DNA from: UBA6136 sp046305255
GTDB lineage: Bacteria > Pseudomonadota > Gammaproteobacteria > Methylococcales > Methylococcaceae
DNA length: 10,618 nucleotides
Assembly (NCBI GenBank): GCA_046305255.1
Contig: JBKCCF010000124.1
Span: 1-10,618, forward strand
Direction of reading: 5' to 3'
Made by a program: the position numbers and the translations under genes. The notes under the pieces are model-generated. The model did not search any database. It had not been told where the DNA came from and worked only from the letters and a program-made list of their open reading frames with translations. Below are positions 1 to 6,929 of this stretch, piece by piece (position 1 is the stretch's first letter; each line of letters opens with the position of its first letter).

Positions 1-1292
1 CTGAACGTCTCCCGTAGCGGAGCCTCACCGGGTTTGGCTTGAGTCTGGTCGGTGAGCGGTTGCCCGTCGATGAGTAGCCCGATGACAGGTCGCCGTGGCA
101 AGTTGCACCGCTCCCTCACCCACCCCTTCAGCCATCCGTTGGGTTCAAGTCGAATATCTCCGTCAAAATGGCCTTGCCCCAATCTCAGGGGACTGCCCGG
201 AACCTGGGCGTGACTGTCGGCACAGTAGAGAACGAGCGCATGCGTTGCGCCATCCAGCAACCCGGACGGTATCGGCCAACTAAAGCCTGATACAGACCCG
301 GACAATCCGGACAGATCGGCAACAGCGTGTCCGTGGACGTGACCATCGACGCTGACCTCAAGCCGCAGGGGCACGTGCGGCCTTTCGCGGTCTCTTGCCC
401 AGCCCGTCACTGCACCGTTGCGAATACCGGTGATGACACCGTCCAGATAGCGAATGACCGCTGGCGGTGCCGCGGCCTGTTGACGACCCGCAAGTGCTGC
501 TGATGCATAACCGCGGAGCAGGGCAGAATTTCCCGGATGCCGCCTGGCAAGCGCATCAATCCAGCCTTGAGCGGTGCGTCCCGGCAGAGGTGGGGCGGGC
601 ACTTTGATTCGTAACGGCACACACCAGTTGTTAGGGCCGGCAGTGACAAGGCAGATCAGGTCGTTACCCGGGCGAGACTCGGCAAGCCTCGTGGAAAATA
701 CATGAAGCGATTCACCTTCCTGCAGAGCACTGAGTGACTCCTCATACGCCTCAGTACCGTCGGGATTCAGCACACGAAGGGAGATGTCCAGCAAACCAGG
801 CGGGTCACTCTTGAGCCAGGGGATGCGCAAATAGGCGCAGGACAGATCGGGCGCCATCTGCAGCCGTACCGGCTTTTCTGCAAGACACGCCGCCGCCCGG
901 TACCAGTCCTTGCGACTCAACTGGGGAAACATGCGTCTTGACTGCAGCAGCAAGCCTTTTTCAACCCGGGAACGATCCGTTCGGGTCCAACTGTCAAGCA
1001 GAGTACGGGGAATCGGGCCTGGGCTCTTTTTTTCAGCGACGGCAAGAAGATCGCCATCTGCCGACAGGATGCTTACGCGTGCACTACGTGTGACACCGGG
1101 TTCTGCAACGACACTCGCTATCACATAACGGGGCCCGCTGTGTAACTCTATTCCCAGCAACGGCTTGGGTAGGCGTTCACCATTGAGTTCGACCTCAATT
1201 TCGGAACGGAGCTTTTCGGCTGTTTGCCAGTAGAGCACCAGCAGATGACCAAAGCAGAATATGTGCAGGGCGCCAGGATGGGGTATCGGCAT
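1..1292 (-). CDS. Partial large protein with Gly-Trp beta-modules, possible glycosyltransferase (runs off left edge)
   Basis: The frame is open without a stop from an ATG at 1292-1290 to base 1, giving 430 codons plus two bases; the C-terminus is outside the window. An in-frame TAA at 1307-1305 limits upstream extension. No clear Shine-Dalgarno is visible; an adjacent TTG and a GTG at codon 19 are alternative starts. Residues 1-275 are unrecognised, with a hydrophobic patch near 8-22. Residues about 284-371 form a module with a core GAVTGWARD, then LEVSVDG, GFSWPIP, LLDGATH and a closing GSPLRL. A second copy begins near 378 (NGWLKGWVRE, then GLLIDG) and is cut by the edge. From memory, modules of this type occur in large bacterial glycosyltransferases and other surface-related proteins; no catalytic domain is visible here. 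A terminator separates it from the RTX gene upstream. It is very probably a real gene; its function is uncertain. Confidence 0.82.
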   Translation of the reverse strand, partial: MPIPHPGALHIFCFGHLLVLYWQTAEKLRSEIEVELNGERLPKPLLGIELHSGPRYVIASVVAEPGVTRSARVSILSADGDLLAVAEKKSPGPIPRTLLDSWTRTDRSRVEKGLLLQSRRMFPQLSRKDWYRAAACLAEKPVRLQMAPDLSCAYLRIPWLKSDPPGLLDISLRVLNPDGTEAYEESLSALQEGESLHVFSTRLAESRPGNDLICLVTAGPNNWCVPLRIKVPAPPLPGRTAQGWIDALARRHPGNSALLRGYASAALAGRQQAAAPPAVIRYLDGVITGIRNGAVTGWARDRERPHVPLRLEVSVDGHVHGHAVADLSGLSGSVSGFSWPIPSGLLDGATHALVLYCADSHAQVPGSPLRLGQGHFDGDIRLEPNGWLKGWVRERCNLPRRPVIGLLIDGQPLTDQTQAKPGEAPLRETF

Positions 1293-1457
1293 CAATTCAA
1301 TGTGTTACATCGGGTATCGAAAGCAGGATCGCCCACCAGGCGCCATGAACCCATCGAAATCAGTGGCTGTGGGAACACGCGCATCTGACAGAACAAAACC
1401 TGCGACCAGTATCGCAGAAAAATCAGCCCACCCGATCAAGGCAGAAACGGCAGACCC
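1293..1457. other. Intergenic spacer before the partial left-edge gene
   Basis: These 165 bases lie between the RTX-gene terminator and the start of the left-edge gene. I see no convincing minus-strand promoter and no good ribosome binding site. A plus-strand frame of 85 codons covers it but has no recognisable protein features and overlaps both the terminator and the left-edge gene. The only notable string is TGTGTTACAT at 1301-1310, which also occurs in opposite orientation upstream of the RTX gene. Confidence 0.5.
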
Positions 1458-1497
1458 AAAAAAAACCGCCCACCGATGCTGGATCGATGAGCGGTTT
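1458..1497 (-). terminator. Rho-independent terminator of the RTX gene
   Basis: Read on the minus strand, a 15-bp stem (1483-1497 with 1463-1477) closes a 5-base CCAGC loop and is followed by eight T residues (complement of 1458-1465). Two positions that would be A-C mismatches on the plus-strand transcript become G-U pairs on the minus-strand transcript, so the hairpin is fully paired only in the RTX direction. It lies 17 bases past the RTX stop codon and should largely separate that transcript from the left-edge gene. Confidence 0.9.
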
Positions 1498-1514
1498 CTT
1501 TCAAATCCTAACGA

Positions 1515-2411
1515 CTAGAGGGTAAAGAGCCCATCGCCGTCGTCATCATGCAACTTATCAGCCTTGACCTTCTGAAGAGTGATCTTGTCACCGTTCTTGA
1601 AGTCAATCACCGTGTCCTTACCCTCCTGAGTGATGGTGAAGTTAGTGCCTTCAACCCCGCGCTGAGCCAGGTCAAGGATATCGCCCTTCTTGAAATCGGT
1701 AATGTTGTCATTGCCGGTATTGCCCACCTCGAATATGAAGATGTCCTTGCCGCTACCGCCGGTCAAGATATCGTTACCGGTACCACCTCTGAGTGCATCA
1801 TTACCTTGACCGCCATAAAGATTATCTTGGCCCGAGCCACCATTAATATCGTCGGCAGCCTGATTGCCGTACAGAACATCGTTGCCACCGCCCCCGATGA
1901 GGAGGTCTTTTCCAGTACCCCCCTCAAACCACTCGCTACCCTCACCACCGATCATCGTATCGTTTCCGGCATCGCCCTTGTAGTAACCGCCACCGACACC
2001 TGCATTCTGGATGGTGTCAGCACCACCTTTCCCAAGCAGGCTGTGATAGGCATCATCAGTGAAGAACACATTGTTCGCCCCGCTGGAGCCAATGATCTCA
2101 ATGCCGTTACCGGTCCCGACGACAACCTGACCGTAGTCCCCGCTACTGCTGTCCGCACCTGCACCGACGATAGGCGCAGAACCGCTGTTTTCCAACTTGA
2201 TGCTGGACCCCAGATAGTTGTCTCCTACCATCGTTATTACCTCGCCAGTACTGGTGGTGTACTGGGTTACACCCGTTTCGACTGGTGTGGCGCTGGTAGG
2301 AACGATCGTACCCACGTTGGGATTTGAGAAAAAGGCCTGAACTACCGTGTTGTTGGTATCAAATATAACGCCAGAAGCAGCCAGAGCTGCACCACCTGAT
2401 TGAGTCGACAT
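1515..2411 (-). CDS. Small RTX calcium-binding protein, type I secretion substrate
   Basis: This 298-residue protein has a Gly/Ser/Thr-rich N-terminal part (about 1-125) that I do not recognise. An isolated nonapeptide follows at 127-135, then nine uninterrupted nonapeptide repeats of the GGxGxDxLx type at 146-226. Such repeats bind calcium and fold as a parallel beta-roll outside the cell, where calcium is high. The array ends in GGSGKDIFIFEVG and ITDFKKGDILDL, the usual closing segment. The C-terminus is acidic and ends DGLFTL, a plausible C-terminal export signal for a PrtD-type exporter. There is no signal peptide, no cysteine and no recognisable protease, lipase or adhesin domain. The ATG start has GGAGG seven bases upstream. 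The gene lies next to a complete type I exporter, which is its likely route out. Two repeats (155-163 and 182-190) deviate from the consensus. RTX identity is firm; its role (surface layer, matrix or adhesin) is unknown. Confidence 0.93.
   Translation of the reverse strand: MSTQSGGAALAASGVIFDTNNTVVQAFFSNPNVGTIVPTSATPVETGVTQYTTSTGEVITMVGDNYLGSSIKLENSGSAPIVGAGADSSSGDYGQVVVGTGNGIEIIGSSGANNVFFTDDAYHSLLGKGGADTIQNAGVGGGYYKGDAGNDTMIGGEGSEWFEGGTGKDLLIGGGGNDVLYGNQAADDINGGSGQDNLYGGQGNDALRGGTGNDILTGGSGKDIFIFEVGNTGNDNITDFKKGDILDLAQRGVEGTNFTITQEGKDTVIDFKNGDKITLQKVKADKLHDDDGDGLFTL
1734..1976 (-). repeat. Array of nine RTX nonapeptide-coding units
   Basis: Nine consecutive 27-base units encode residues 146-226 of the RTX protein. 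The units begin GDAGNDTMI, GGEGSEWFE, GGTGKDLLI, GGGGNDVLY, GNQAADDIN, GGSGQDNLY, GGQGNDALR, GGTGNDILT and GGSGKDIFI. The second and fifth are degenerate, with the second lacking the position-6 Asp. The array is in frame with no interruption. Confidence 0.93.
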
Positions 2412-2418
2412 AATTCAA

Positions 2419-2423
2419 CCTCC
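2419..2423 (-). promoter_or_regulatory. Ribosome binding site of the RTX gene
   Basis: GGAGG on the minus strand lies seven bases before the RTX ATG. It is the strongest Shine-Dalgarno match in the locus and fixes the start codon. The exporter genes upstream have much weaker ones. Confidence 0.85.
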
Positions 2424-2456
2424 GCACCCCAATAAAAATCCAAAAATCAACATAAC

Positions 2457-2483
2457 CCTTAACCATCCTTAACTCGGCCTAAC
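2457..2483 (-). promoter_or_regulatory. Three 10-bp-phased GTTARG direct repeats upstream of the RTX gene
   Basis: On the minus strand GTTAGG, GTTAAGG and GTTAAGG begin exactly 10 bases apart (at 2483, 2473 and 2463), so they face the same side of the helix. They end about 45 bases before the RTX ATG. Phased direct repeats are typical of sites for cooperatively binding response regulators. I cannot assign a regulator, and chance remains possible. Confidence 0.35.
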
Positions 2484-2501
2484 AAGACCTTTCATCCTGT
2501 G

Positions 2502-2517
2502 GGTGAAATGTAACACA
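2502..2517. promoter_or_regulatory. Possible CRP/Vfr-like site upstream of the RTX gene
   Basis: On the minus strand the string TGTGT-TACATT-TCACC matches 8 of the 10 half-site bases of the CRP consensus TGTGA-N6-TCACA, with correct spacing. It lies about 91-106 bases before the RTX ATG, upstream of the phased repeats. No good sigma-70 promoter is evident at the expected distance, so this is a weak call. Confidence 0.22.
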
Positions 2518-2640
2518 AAACGTGCGTCTCGACACCCTCTTGACGGGGAAACGACCTGACGAAGTCTTACATTAGGCAGCGTGACCTGTCGCTGCAGACC
2601 CACAATGGCGGGCAAAGCCACCGGCAAGGGGGTAAAAAAA

Positions 2641-3951
2641 TCAGGACTGGGGTCTCATGCCGCGACCTATGGACTCCTGGAAGGGCTTCAACAGCATGTC
2701 CATGAAGGTTGTCGGCTTGGTCTGAATGTAGGCCGTCACCGGCATACCAGGGGAAAGGTGAACAGTGGGTAAATCGTCCAGCGCGTGGTCATCCACCCGC
2801 ACGTAGGCCATATAGTAGGGTTCTTTTCCGGATGCCTGTGGCTCGAGTGCATCTTCGGAGACATAGATGACCGAGCCATCAATGTGCGGAACGGTTCGGG
2901 TGGAGTAGGCCAGCAACTGCAAATCCGCCCGCTGCCCCATGTGCACCTTGGCAATGTCGCGGGTTTTGACCTGAACCTCCACAATCAGCTCATGCTGAAC
3001 CGGCACGATATCCATGAGGGGATCCCCTGAACGTACCACGCCCCCAACCGTACTCACCTTGAGGTCTATGACTTGCCCCGCAATCGGGGCCGTAATCTGG
3101 AACCGGTCCAGACTGAGCCGTGCGGGGCGTATTTTTTCTTCAATTTCGTAAATAGCTTTTTTCGCTTCCTTCAACTCGTTATCGGCCGTTTTGGCGAAGT
3201 CGTTCCTGAGGTTGATGATCCGTAGTTCAAGTTCGCCCTGTCGCTGTTTAAGTGCGCTTAATTGCGATTGGTACTGCCCAAGATTGGCCTGCGTCTGCGA
3301 TAAATCCTCCTTGAGGATCAGTAACTGGTTTTTCTCGAGATACTGCTTGGCGCTCAGCACTTCCCCCGCGGCCACCCGCTCACGCTTGAAACGGATCGTT
3401 TCCGAGGTCGCCGCGATCTGGGCGTTGGTACTGGTTTCTTCCTGGCGGGCATGCTGGATTTCGGCTTTGATCACCGCTATTTCATCGTCCAGCGTTTTTT
3501 TACGGGTTTGAAACAGGGCTCGTTCGTTGGCCAACATTTCCTGAATCTTCGGGTGAGTATCCGCCTGTAATGCAGCGGGAAACTCAAGCGTCGCCAGCAG
3601 TTTTTTCTCAGCCATCAACCGTGCCTCGCGGGCAAGCTCTGAGTTCAGCTGATCCGTCAGGATGGTCAGGTTGGAGCGCACCTCGGCATCCTGCAATACC
3701 AGTAGCACCTGCCCGACGTCTACCTGCTGCCCCTCCTTCACCAGGATTTCCCTGACGATACCCCCCTCCAGATGCTGGATCGTCTTGCGCTTACTGCTGA
3801 TTTTGATGCTGCCATCGGCAACCACCGCGCCGCTGATGGGTGCAAGGGAACTCCACAATAGAAACCCTCCCAGCAAGACCACGACCACGAACATACCCGT
3901 CCGAACGATGCGGGTCGCCTCTCCAGTCTCGTCGTATCTAATCTCAAACAT
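2641..3951 (-). CDS. HlyD/PrtE-family periplasmic adaptor of type I secretion system
   Basis: This 436-residue membrane fusion protein bridges the inner-membrane ABC exporter and the outer-membrane TolC-like channel. A short cytoplasmic N-terminus is followed by one membrane segment (about 18-39). The first half of a lipoyl-like domain comes next (HLEGGIVREILVKEGQ, near 60-75), then a long charged alpha-helical coiled-coil region (about 90-275). The second lipoyl half follows (FQITAPIAGQVIDL, near 284-297), then a beta-barrel region and a C-terminus resembling PrtE (GMPVTAYIQ, LLKPFQESI). Length and domain order match the type I HlyD family. It starts 18 bases after the ABC stop; a GGAG lies 12 bases before the ATG, a rather long spacing, so translation may partly depend on coupling. 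The substrate is inferred to be the RTX protein encoded next. Confidence 0.97.
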   Translation of the reverse strand: MFEIRYDETGEATRIVRTGMFVVVVLLGGFLLWSSLAPISGAVVADGSIKISSKRKTIQHLEGGIVREILVKEGQQVDVGQVLLVLQDAEVRSNLTILTDQLNSELAREARLMAEKKLLATLEFPAALQADTHPKIQEMLANERALFQTRKKTLDDEIAVIKAEIQHARQEETSTNAQIAATSETIRFKRERVAAGEVLSAKQYLEKNQLLILKEDLSQTQANLGQYQSQLSALKQRQGELELRIINLRNDFAKTADNELKEAKKAIYEIEEKIRPARLSLDRFQITAPIAGQVIDLKVSTVGGVVRSGDPLMDIVPVQHELIVEVQVKTRDIAKVHMGQRADLQLLAYSTRTVPHIDGSVIYVSEDALEPQASGKEPYYMAYVRVDDHALDDLPTVHLSPGMPVTAYIQTKPTTFMDMLLKPFQESIGRGMRPQS

Positions 3952-3969
3952 AGGTTATGGGTACTCCGT

Positions 3970-5700
3970 TCAGGCCACATCTTTACCGGGGTGCTTGTCC
4001 GCATGTATGGGAACGATGTTGGGAGCTGTCGCCACATTCATGCGCTGGAGAATTTCATCACGGGGGCCAAACATCAGCTGCTTGCTCTGGCCTAGAACCA
4101 GAATCTTGTCTACGTCCGCAAGCACACTCGGCTTGTGGCTGATGATGATTTGCGTGATGCCTTCGGCCTTCAGGCGCTGAATCGTCTGCATCAGCAGAGC
4201 TTCGGAATTGCCGTCGAGATACGAGTTGGGTTCGTCCAGCACGACCAGCCTGGGATTACCGTAAACGGCCCGCGCCAGCGCCACCAACTGCCGCTGTCCA
4301 CCTGAAAGAAATTTGCCACCCGGCCCTACCTCCGTGTCGTAACCCTTGATCAACCGCAACATAAAATCATGCACCCCCATCCGCTTGGCTGCCGCAACCA
4401 CCGCCTCAACCTTGTCATGAGGGTTGGCCATCCGGGCGATATTTTCAGCCACCGTACCCGCGAACAGCTGCTGATCCTGAGGCAGATAACCTATCCACTG
4501 CCCCAGACCGTTGGCTGACCACTGACTGACATCGGCACCATCCAGCCTGACCGCGCCATCGCTGGGGCGCATGATGCCGACCAGCAAGCGGGCGAGCGTA
4601 GTCTTGCCTGAGGCGCTGGTGCCGATGATGCCCAGGGCCTCACCAGCCGCCAGCTGAAAGTTGATGCCGTTAAGGATGGTTTTATCCCGACTCACGAAAT
4701 AGAGCAGACTTTCAACACTTACCCTGCCGGCGGGTTCAGGCGGTTCGAAACCACGACGCTGCTGTTCAGCCGAGCCCAACAATGTGTCAAGACGCTCATA
4801 GGCCGCCCGCACCAGTACAAATGAACGCCATGAGCCCAGCACCGTCAGAATAGGGGCGGTCGCCTTGCTCATTACGATGGTAGAGGCCATCAGGACGCCG
4901 GGACTGACACCATCGACATTGATCACCAGGTAAGCGGCGGCGGCGATTGAGCCCATCGCCAGGGCGCCGCGCACAAACTCGGAAAACGCCAGAATACCGC
5001 CGACCTTGCTACGGGCCTTTACCGACTCGTCATGGTATTCGTTGTTGACGACTTCCCACTTCGCCCTGATGTTGTCGCGCATCGACAAGGCAGAGACGAC
5101 TTCAGCATTACGCAGCGCGTGAACAATAAAGTCCTGTGACTCTCGCCCCTTGAGGCTGGCCATGGCCTGATTTTTCTTGGAGACAACCTCTTCCAGATAG
5201 GTCAGGCCAAACATGGTCAGGGCGCTGACCAGCGCAATCATCGACAGCGCTGGATGGAACAGCCAGAGTACCCATAGGAAAATGGGTATCCACGGCACCT
5301 CAAAGGCCGCACGCAGACCCGATCCGGCCAGAAAGTTTTTAATGGATTCGAGATCTTCCAGCCCATGGACAGCAGCAGCCTCTTTCTGATCAAAGCTGAG
5401 CACAGCATTGAGCACCGGCTCTCTCAGCTTCAGAAAAACCGTATCCCCCAATCTCGCAAACAGGCGGGTTCGCAGTTTTTTTATGATGGACTCAATCGCC
5501 AGGAAAAACGCGAAAATCATGGTCAGTACCACCAGCGTCTCATTACTGCGACTGGATAGGACCCGGTCGAATACCGTCAGCATGTAGAGCGGTGAGGCCA
5601 GCGCCAGCAGGTTAAGCGAGAAACTGAACACCCCGGCATAGACAAAAAAGGGTGTGCATTTCGAAAGTACCTTGCGAAGCGTGTCAGGGGTCTGTGTCAT
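3970..5700 (-). CDS. Type I secretion ABC permease/ATPase, PrtD-like
   Basis: This 576-residue inner-membrane exporter half-transporter would act as a dimer to energise one-step secretion. The N-terminal membrane domain (about 15-300) has hydrophobic segments including 17-40, 57-72, 138-165 and 248-290. It is followed by an ATPase domain with Walker A GTSASGKTT (360-368), the Q-loop YLPQDQ (near 405-410), signature LSGGQ (465-469), Walker B LVVLDE (485-490) with the PrtD-like LDEPNSYLD, and the switch His of IIISHKP (522). There is no N-terminal C39 peptidase domain, and no N-terminal extension like that of HlyB. This fits exporters of RTX proteins with an uncleaved C-terminal signal. Its ATG overlaps the stop of the glycosyltransferase gene by 4 nt (ATGA), implying translational coupling. 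Confidence 0.97.
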   Translation of the reverse strand: MTQTPDTLRKVLSKCTPFFVYAGVFSFSLNLLALASPLYMLTVFDRVLSSRSNETLVVLTMIFAFFLAIESIIKKLRTRLFARLGDTVFLKLREPVLNAVLSFDQKEAAAVHGLEDLESIKNFLAGSGLRAAFEVPWIPIFLWVLWLFHPALSMIALVSALTMFGLTYLEEVVSKKNQAMASLKGRESQDFIVHALRNAEVVSALSMRDNIRAKWEVVNNEYHDESVKARSKVGGILAFSEFVRGALAMGSIAAAAYLVINVDGVSPGVLMASTIVMSKATAPILTVLGSWRSFVLVRAAYERLDTLLGSAEQQRRGFEPPEPAGRVSVESLLYFVSRDKTILNGINFQLAAGEALGIIGTSASGKTTLARLLVGIMRPSDGAVRLDGADVSQWSANGLGQWIGYLPQDQQLFAGTVAENIARMANPHDKVEAVVAAAKRMGVHDFMLRLIKGYDTEVGPGGKFLSGGQRQLVALARAVYGNPRLVVLDEPNSYLDGNSEALLMQTIQRLKAEGITQIIISHKPSVLADVDKILVLGQSKQLMFGPRDEILQRMNVATAPNIVPIHADKHPGKDVA

Positions 5701-6929
5701 GGCGATAAGACTTCCGATGAGGTGAGTCTGAGGATGAGTTGCCGATAGCGGGCAATGCCCTCGGCAACATCGAAGGACCGGCAGGCATCATGGCGTGCCT
5801 TTACGCCCAACCGGTGATGGGCATGAGGATTATCAAGCACCCGAATGACTTTGGCTGCGATTTCGGCGGGCGAAAAAAAATCTGCCAGTAGCCCGTTATC
5901 CTCATGCCGGATGACTTCGCGTACCGGTGCGGTATCTGAAGCCACTACGGTACAGCCTGCCGCCATGGCTTCAAGCAGCGACCAGGACAGAACAAAAGGT
6001 ACGGTCAGGTAGACGTGGGCGCTGGAGACCTTCAGTAGAGTCAGGTAATCGGCATACGTCAGTTTTCCTACAAAATGGACGCGCCTGCTGTCGTATGACA
6101 GATCCTGCATGGCTCGCTGACGATAAGATGCCCCCTGCGCGCGTGCACTGTAGGCCACGTCATCACCACCCGCCACGATGACGTGACAATGCTCTCGCTG
6201 CCGACAAACACGTTCAAGCGCCCGCGCAAAGATGTGAAAACCCCGATAAGGCTCCAGATTGCGAGTGGCGTAGGTCACTACCGAATCTTGCCTGCTCAGG
6301 CGCTGGCCGTTGGGCAGTGAAAAAACAGCGCTCGGATCGGGTGTTATGCGGTCAGTGTCAATGCCCTCATGAATGACCTCGATTTTGGACTGAAACACGT
6401 CCGGAAACAGACTTTTCTGCCACCGCGTCGGCGTAACCCCGGCATCCATGGCGACCAGACCTAACAACATGGGTCCATTGGCTGCCCGAATGCTGTAAAC
6501 ATCATGCTGGCTGATCGGAAATGCCGGATCAAAGTCGGCATCCACCCCGCGGGCATGATAGTAGAACTCGCAATAGCCCACCAACGGAATGGTCGGGTAA
6601 ATATCCTTGAAATAGGTTGCCTCACCCCAGCCAATATGGGCAAGGCAGATATCCGGCGCAAAGCCCTCATCTTTCAACTTCGACAGCAGGCCAGCGACGG
6701 CAAGGCCGTTGGCGATCTGCTCAGCAGCGCTGGCGAGGCAACCATGTAAAGGCTGATCGACCAGACAGGCCGGTGCGTAGGTCTCAACCCGTAACCCCAT
6801 CAGGGTGTGGTGCTGCGGACGGTAATCCTGCGTGATGCCCACCACCTCATGACGGGGATCTTCCAGCAGGGCCTTGATGAGGTGCTCGAACTGGCCCGGC
6901 AGGTGTTTGTGAACGAAAAGAAACTTCAT
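5697..6929 (-). CDS. Family 4 glycosyltransferase embedded in the secretion operon
   Basis: This 410-residue protein has the GT-B layout of family 4 glycosyltransferases. The N-terminal domain opens with MKFLFVHKHLPGQFEHL and contains LAHIGWGEATYFKDIYP (near 96-112) and GYCEFYYHARGVD (near 118-130), like the Pfam 'Glyco_trans_4_3' group. The C-terminal donor-binding domain has VIHEGID (near 185-191), ATRNLEPYRGFHIF (near 221-234), HFVGKL (near 285-290) and PFVLSWSLLEAMAAG (near 311-325). The first Glu of the common EX7E motif is replaced by Phe312, while the second Glu is E320. There is no signal peptide or membrane segment, so it is probably cytoplasmic. It overlaps its neighbours on both sides by 4 nt ATGA junctions, so its dose is tied to the exporter. 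Donor and acceptor sugars are unknown; glycosylation of the exported protein is only inference. Confidence 0.92.
   Translation of the reverse strand: MKFLFVHKHLPGQFEHLIKALLEDPRHEVVGITQDYRPQHHTLMGLRVETYAPACLVDQPLHGCLASAAEQIANGLAVAGLLSKLKDEGFAPDICLAHIGWGEATYFKDIYPTIPLVGYCEFYYHARGVDADFDPAFPISQHDVYSIRAANGPMLLGLVAMDAGVTPTRWQKSLFPDVFQSKIEVIHEGIDTDRITPDPSAVFSLPNGQRLSRQDSVVTYATRNLEPYRGFHIFARALERVCRQREHCHVIVAGGDDVAYSARAQGASYRQRAMQDLSYDSRRVHFVGKLTYADYLTLLKVSSAHVYLTVPFVLSWSLLEAMAAGCTVVASDTAPVREVIRHEDNGLLADFFSPAEIAAKVIRVLDNPHAHHRLGVKARHDACRSFDVAEGIARYRQLILRLTSSEVLSP

Larger units (their letters stand above)
2412..2640. other. Intergenic region between HlyD and RTX genes, probable RTX control region
   Basis: These 229 bases contrast with the overlapping or nearly touching genes upstream, and hold the RTX ribosome binding site, the phased repeats and the CRP-like string. 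Seven T residues directly follow the HlyD stop on the minus strand but no strong hairpin precedes them, so read-through from the exporter operon is possible. No clear -35/-10 pair was found. The layout suggests separate control of the RTX gene. Confidence 0.5.

Noticed and set aside
407..649. 80-codon minus-strand frame in the left region
   Set aside because: It overlaps, in another frame, the longer frame that is open from 1292 to the edge and carries internal repeat modules; the longer frame is clearly the coding one.
1261..1518. 85-codon plus-strand frame across the spacer left of the RTX gene
   Set aside because: It spans the terminator, the spacer and the N-terminal coding region of the left-edge gene. 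The product is low in recognisable features and there is no ribosome binding site.
1548..2327. 259-codon plus-strand reading frame antisense to the RTX gene
   Set aside because: It lies wholly over the RTX gene. The regular Gly/Asp codons of the repeat array tend to keep the opposite strand open. Its product has no recognisable domain and no evident ribosome binding site.
2634..2640. T7 run directly after the HlyD stop as a possible terminator
   Set aside because: The best hairpin before it is a 4-bp GGTC/GACC stem with a 9-base loop, ten bases from the T run. That is too weak to call.
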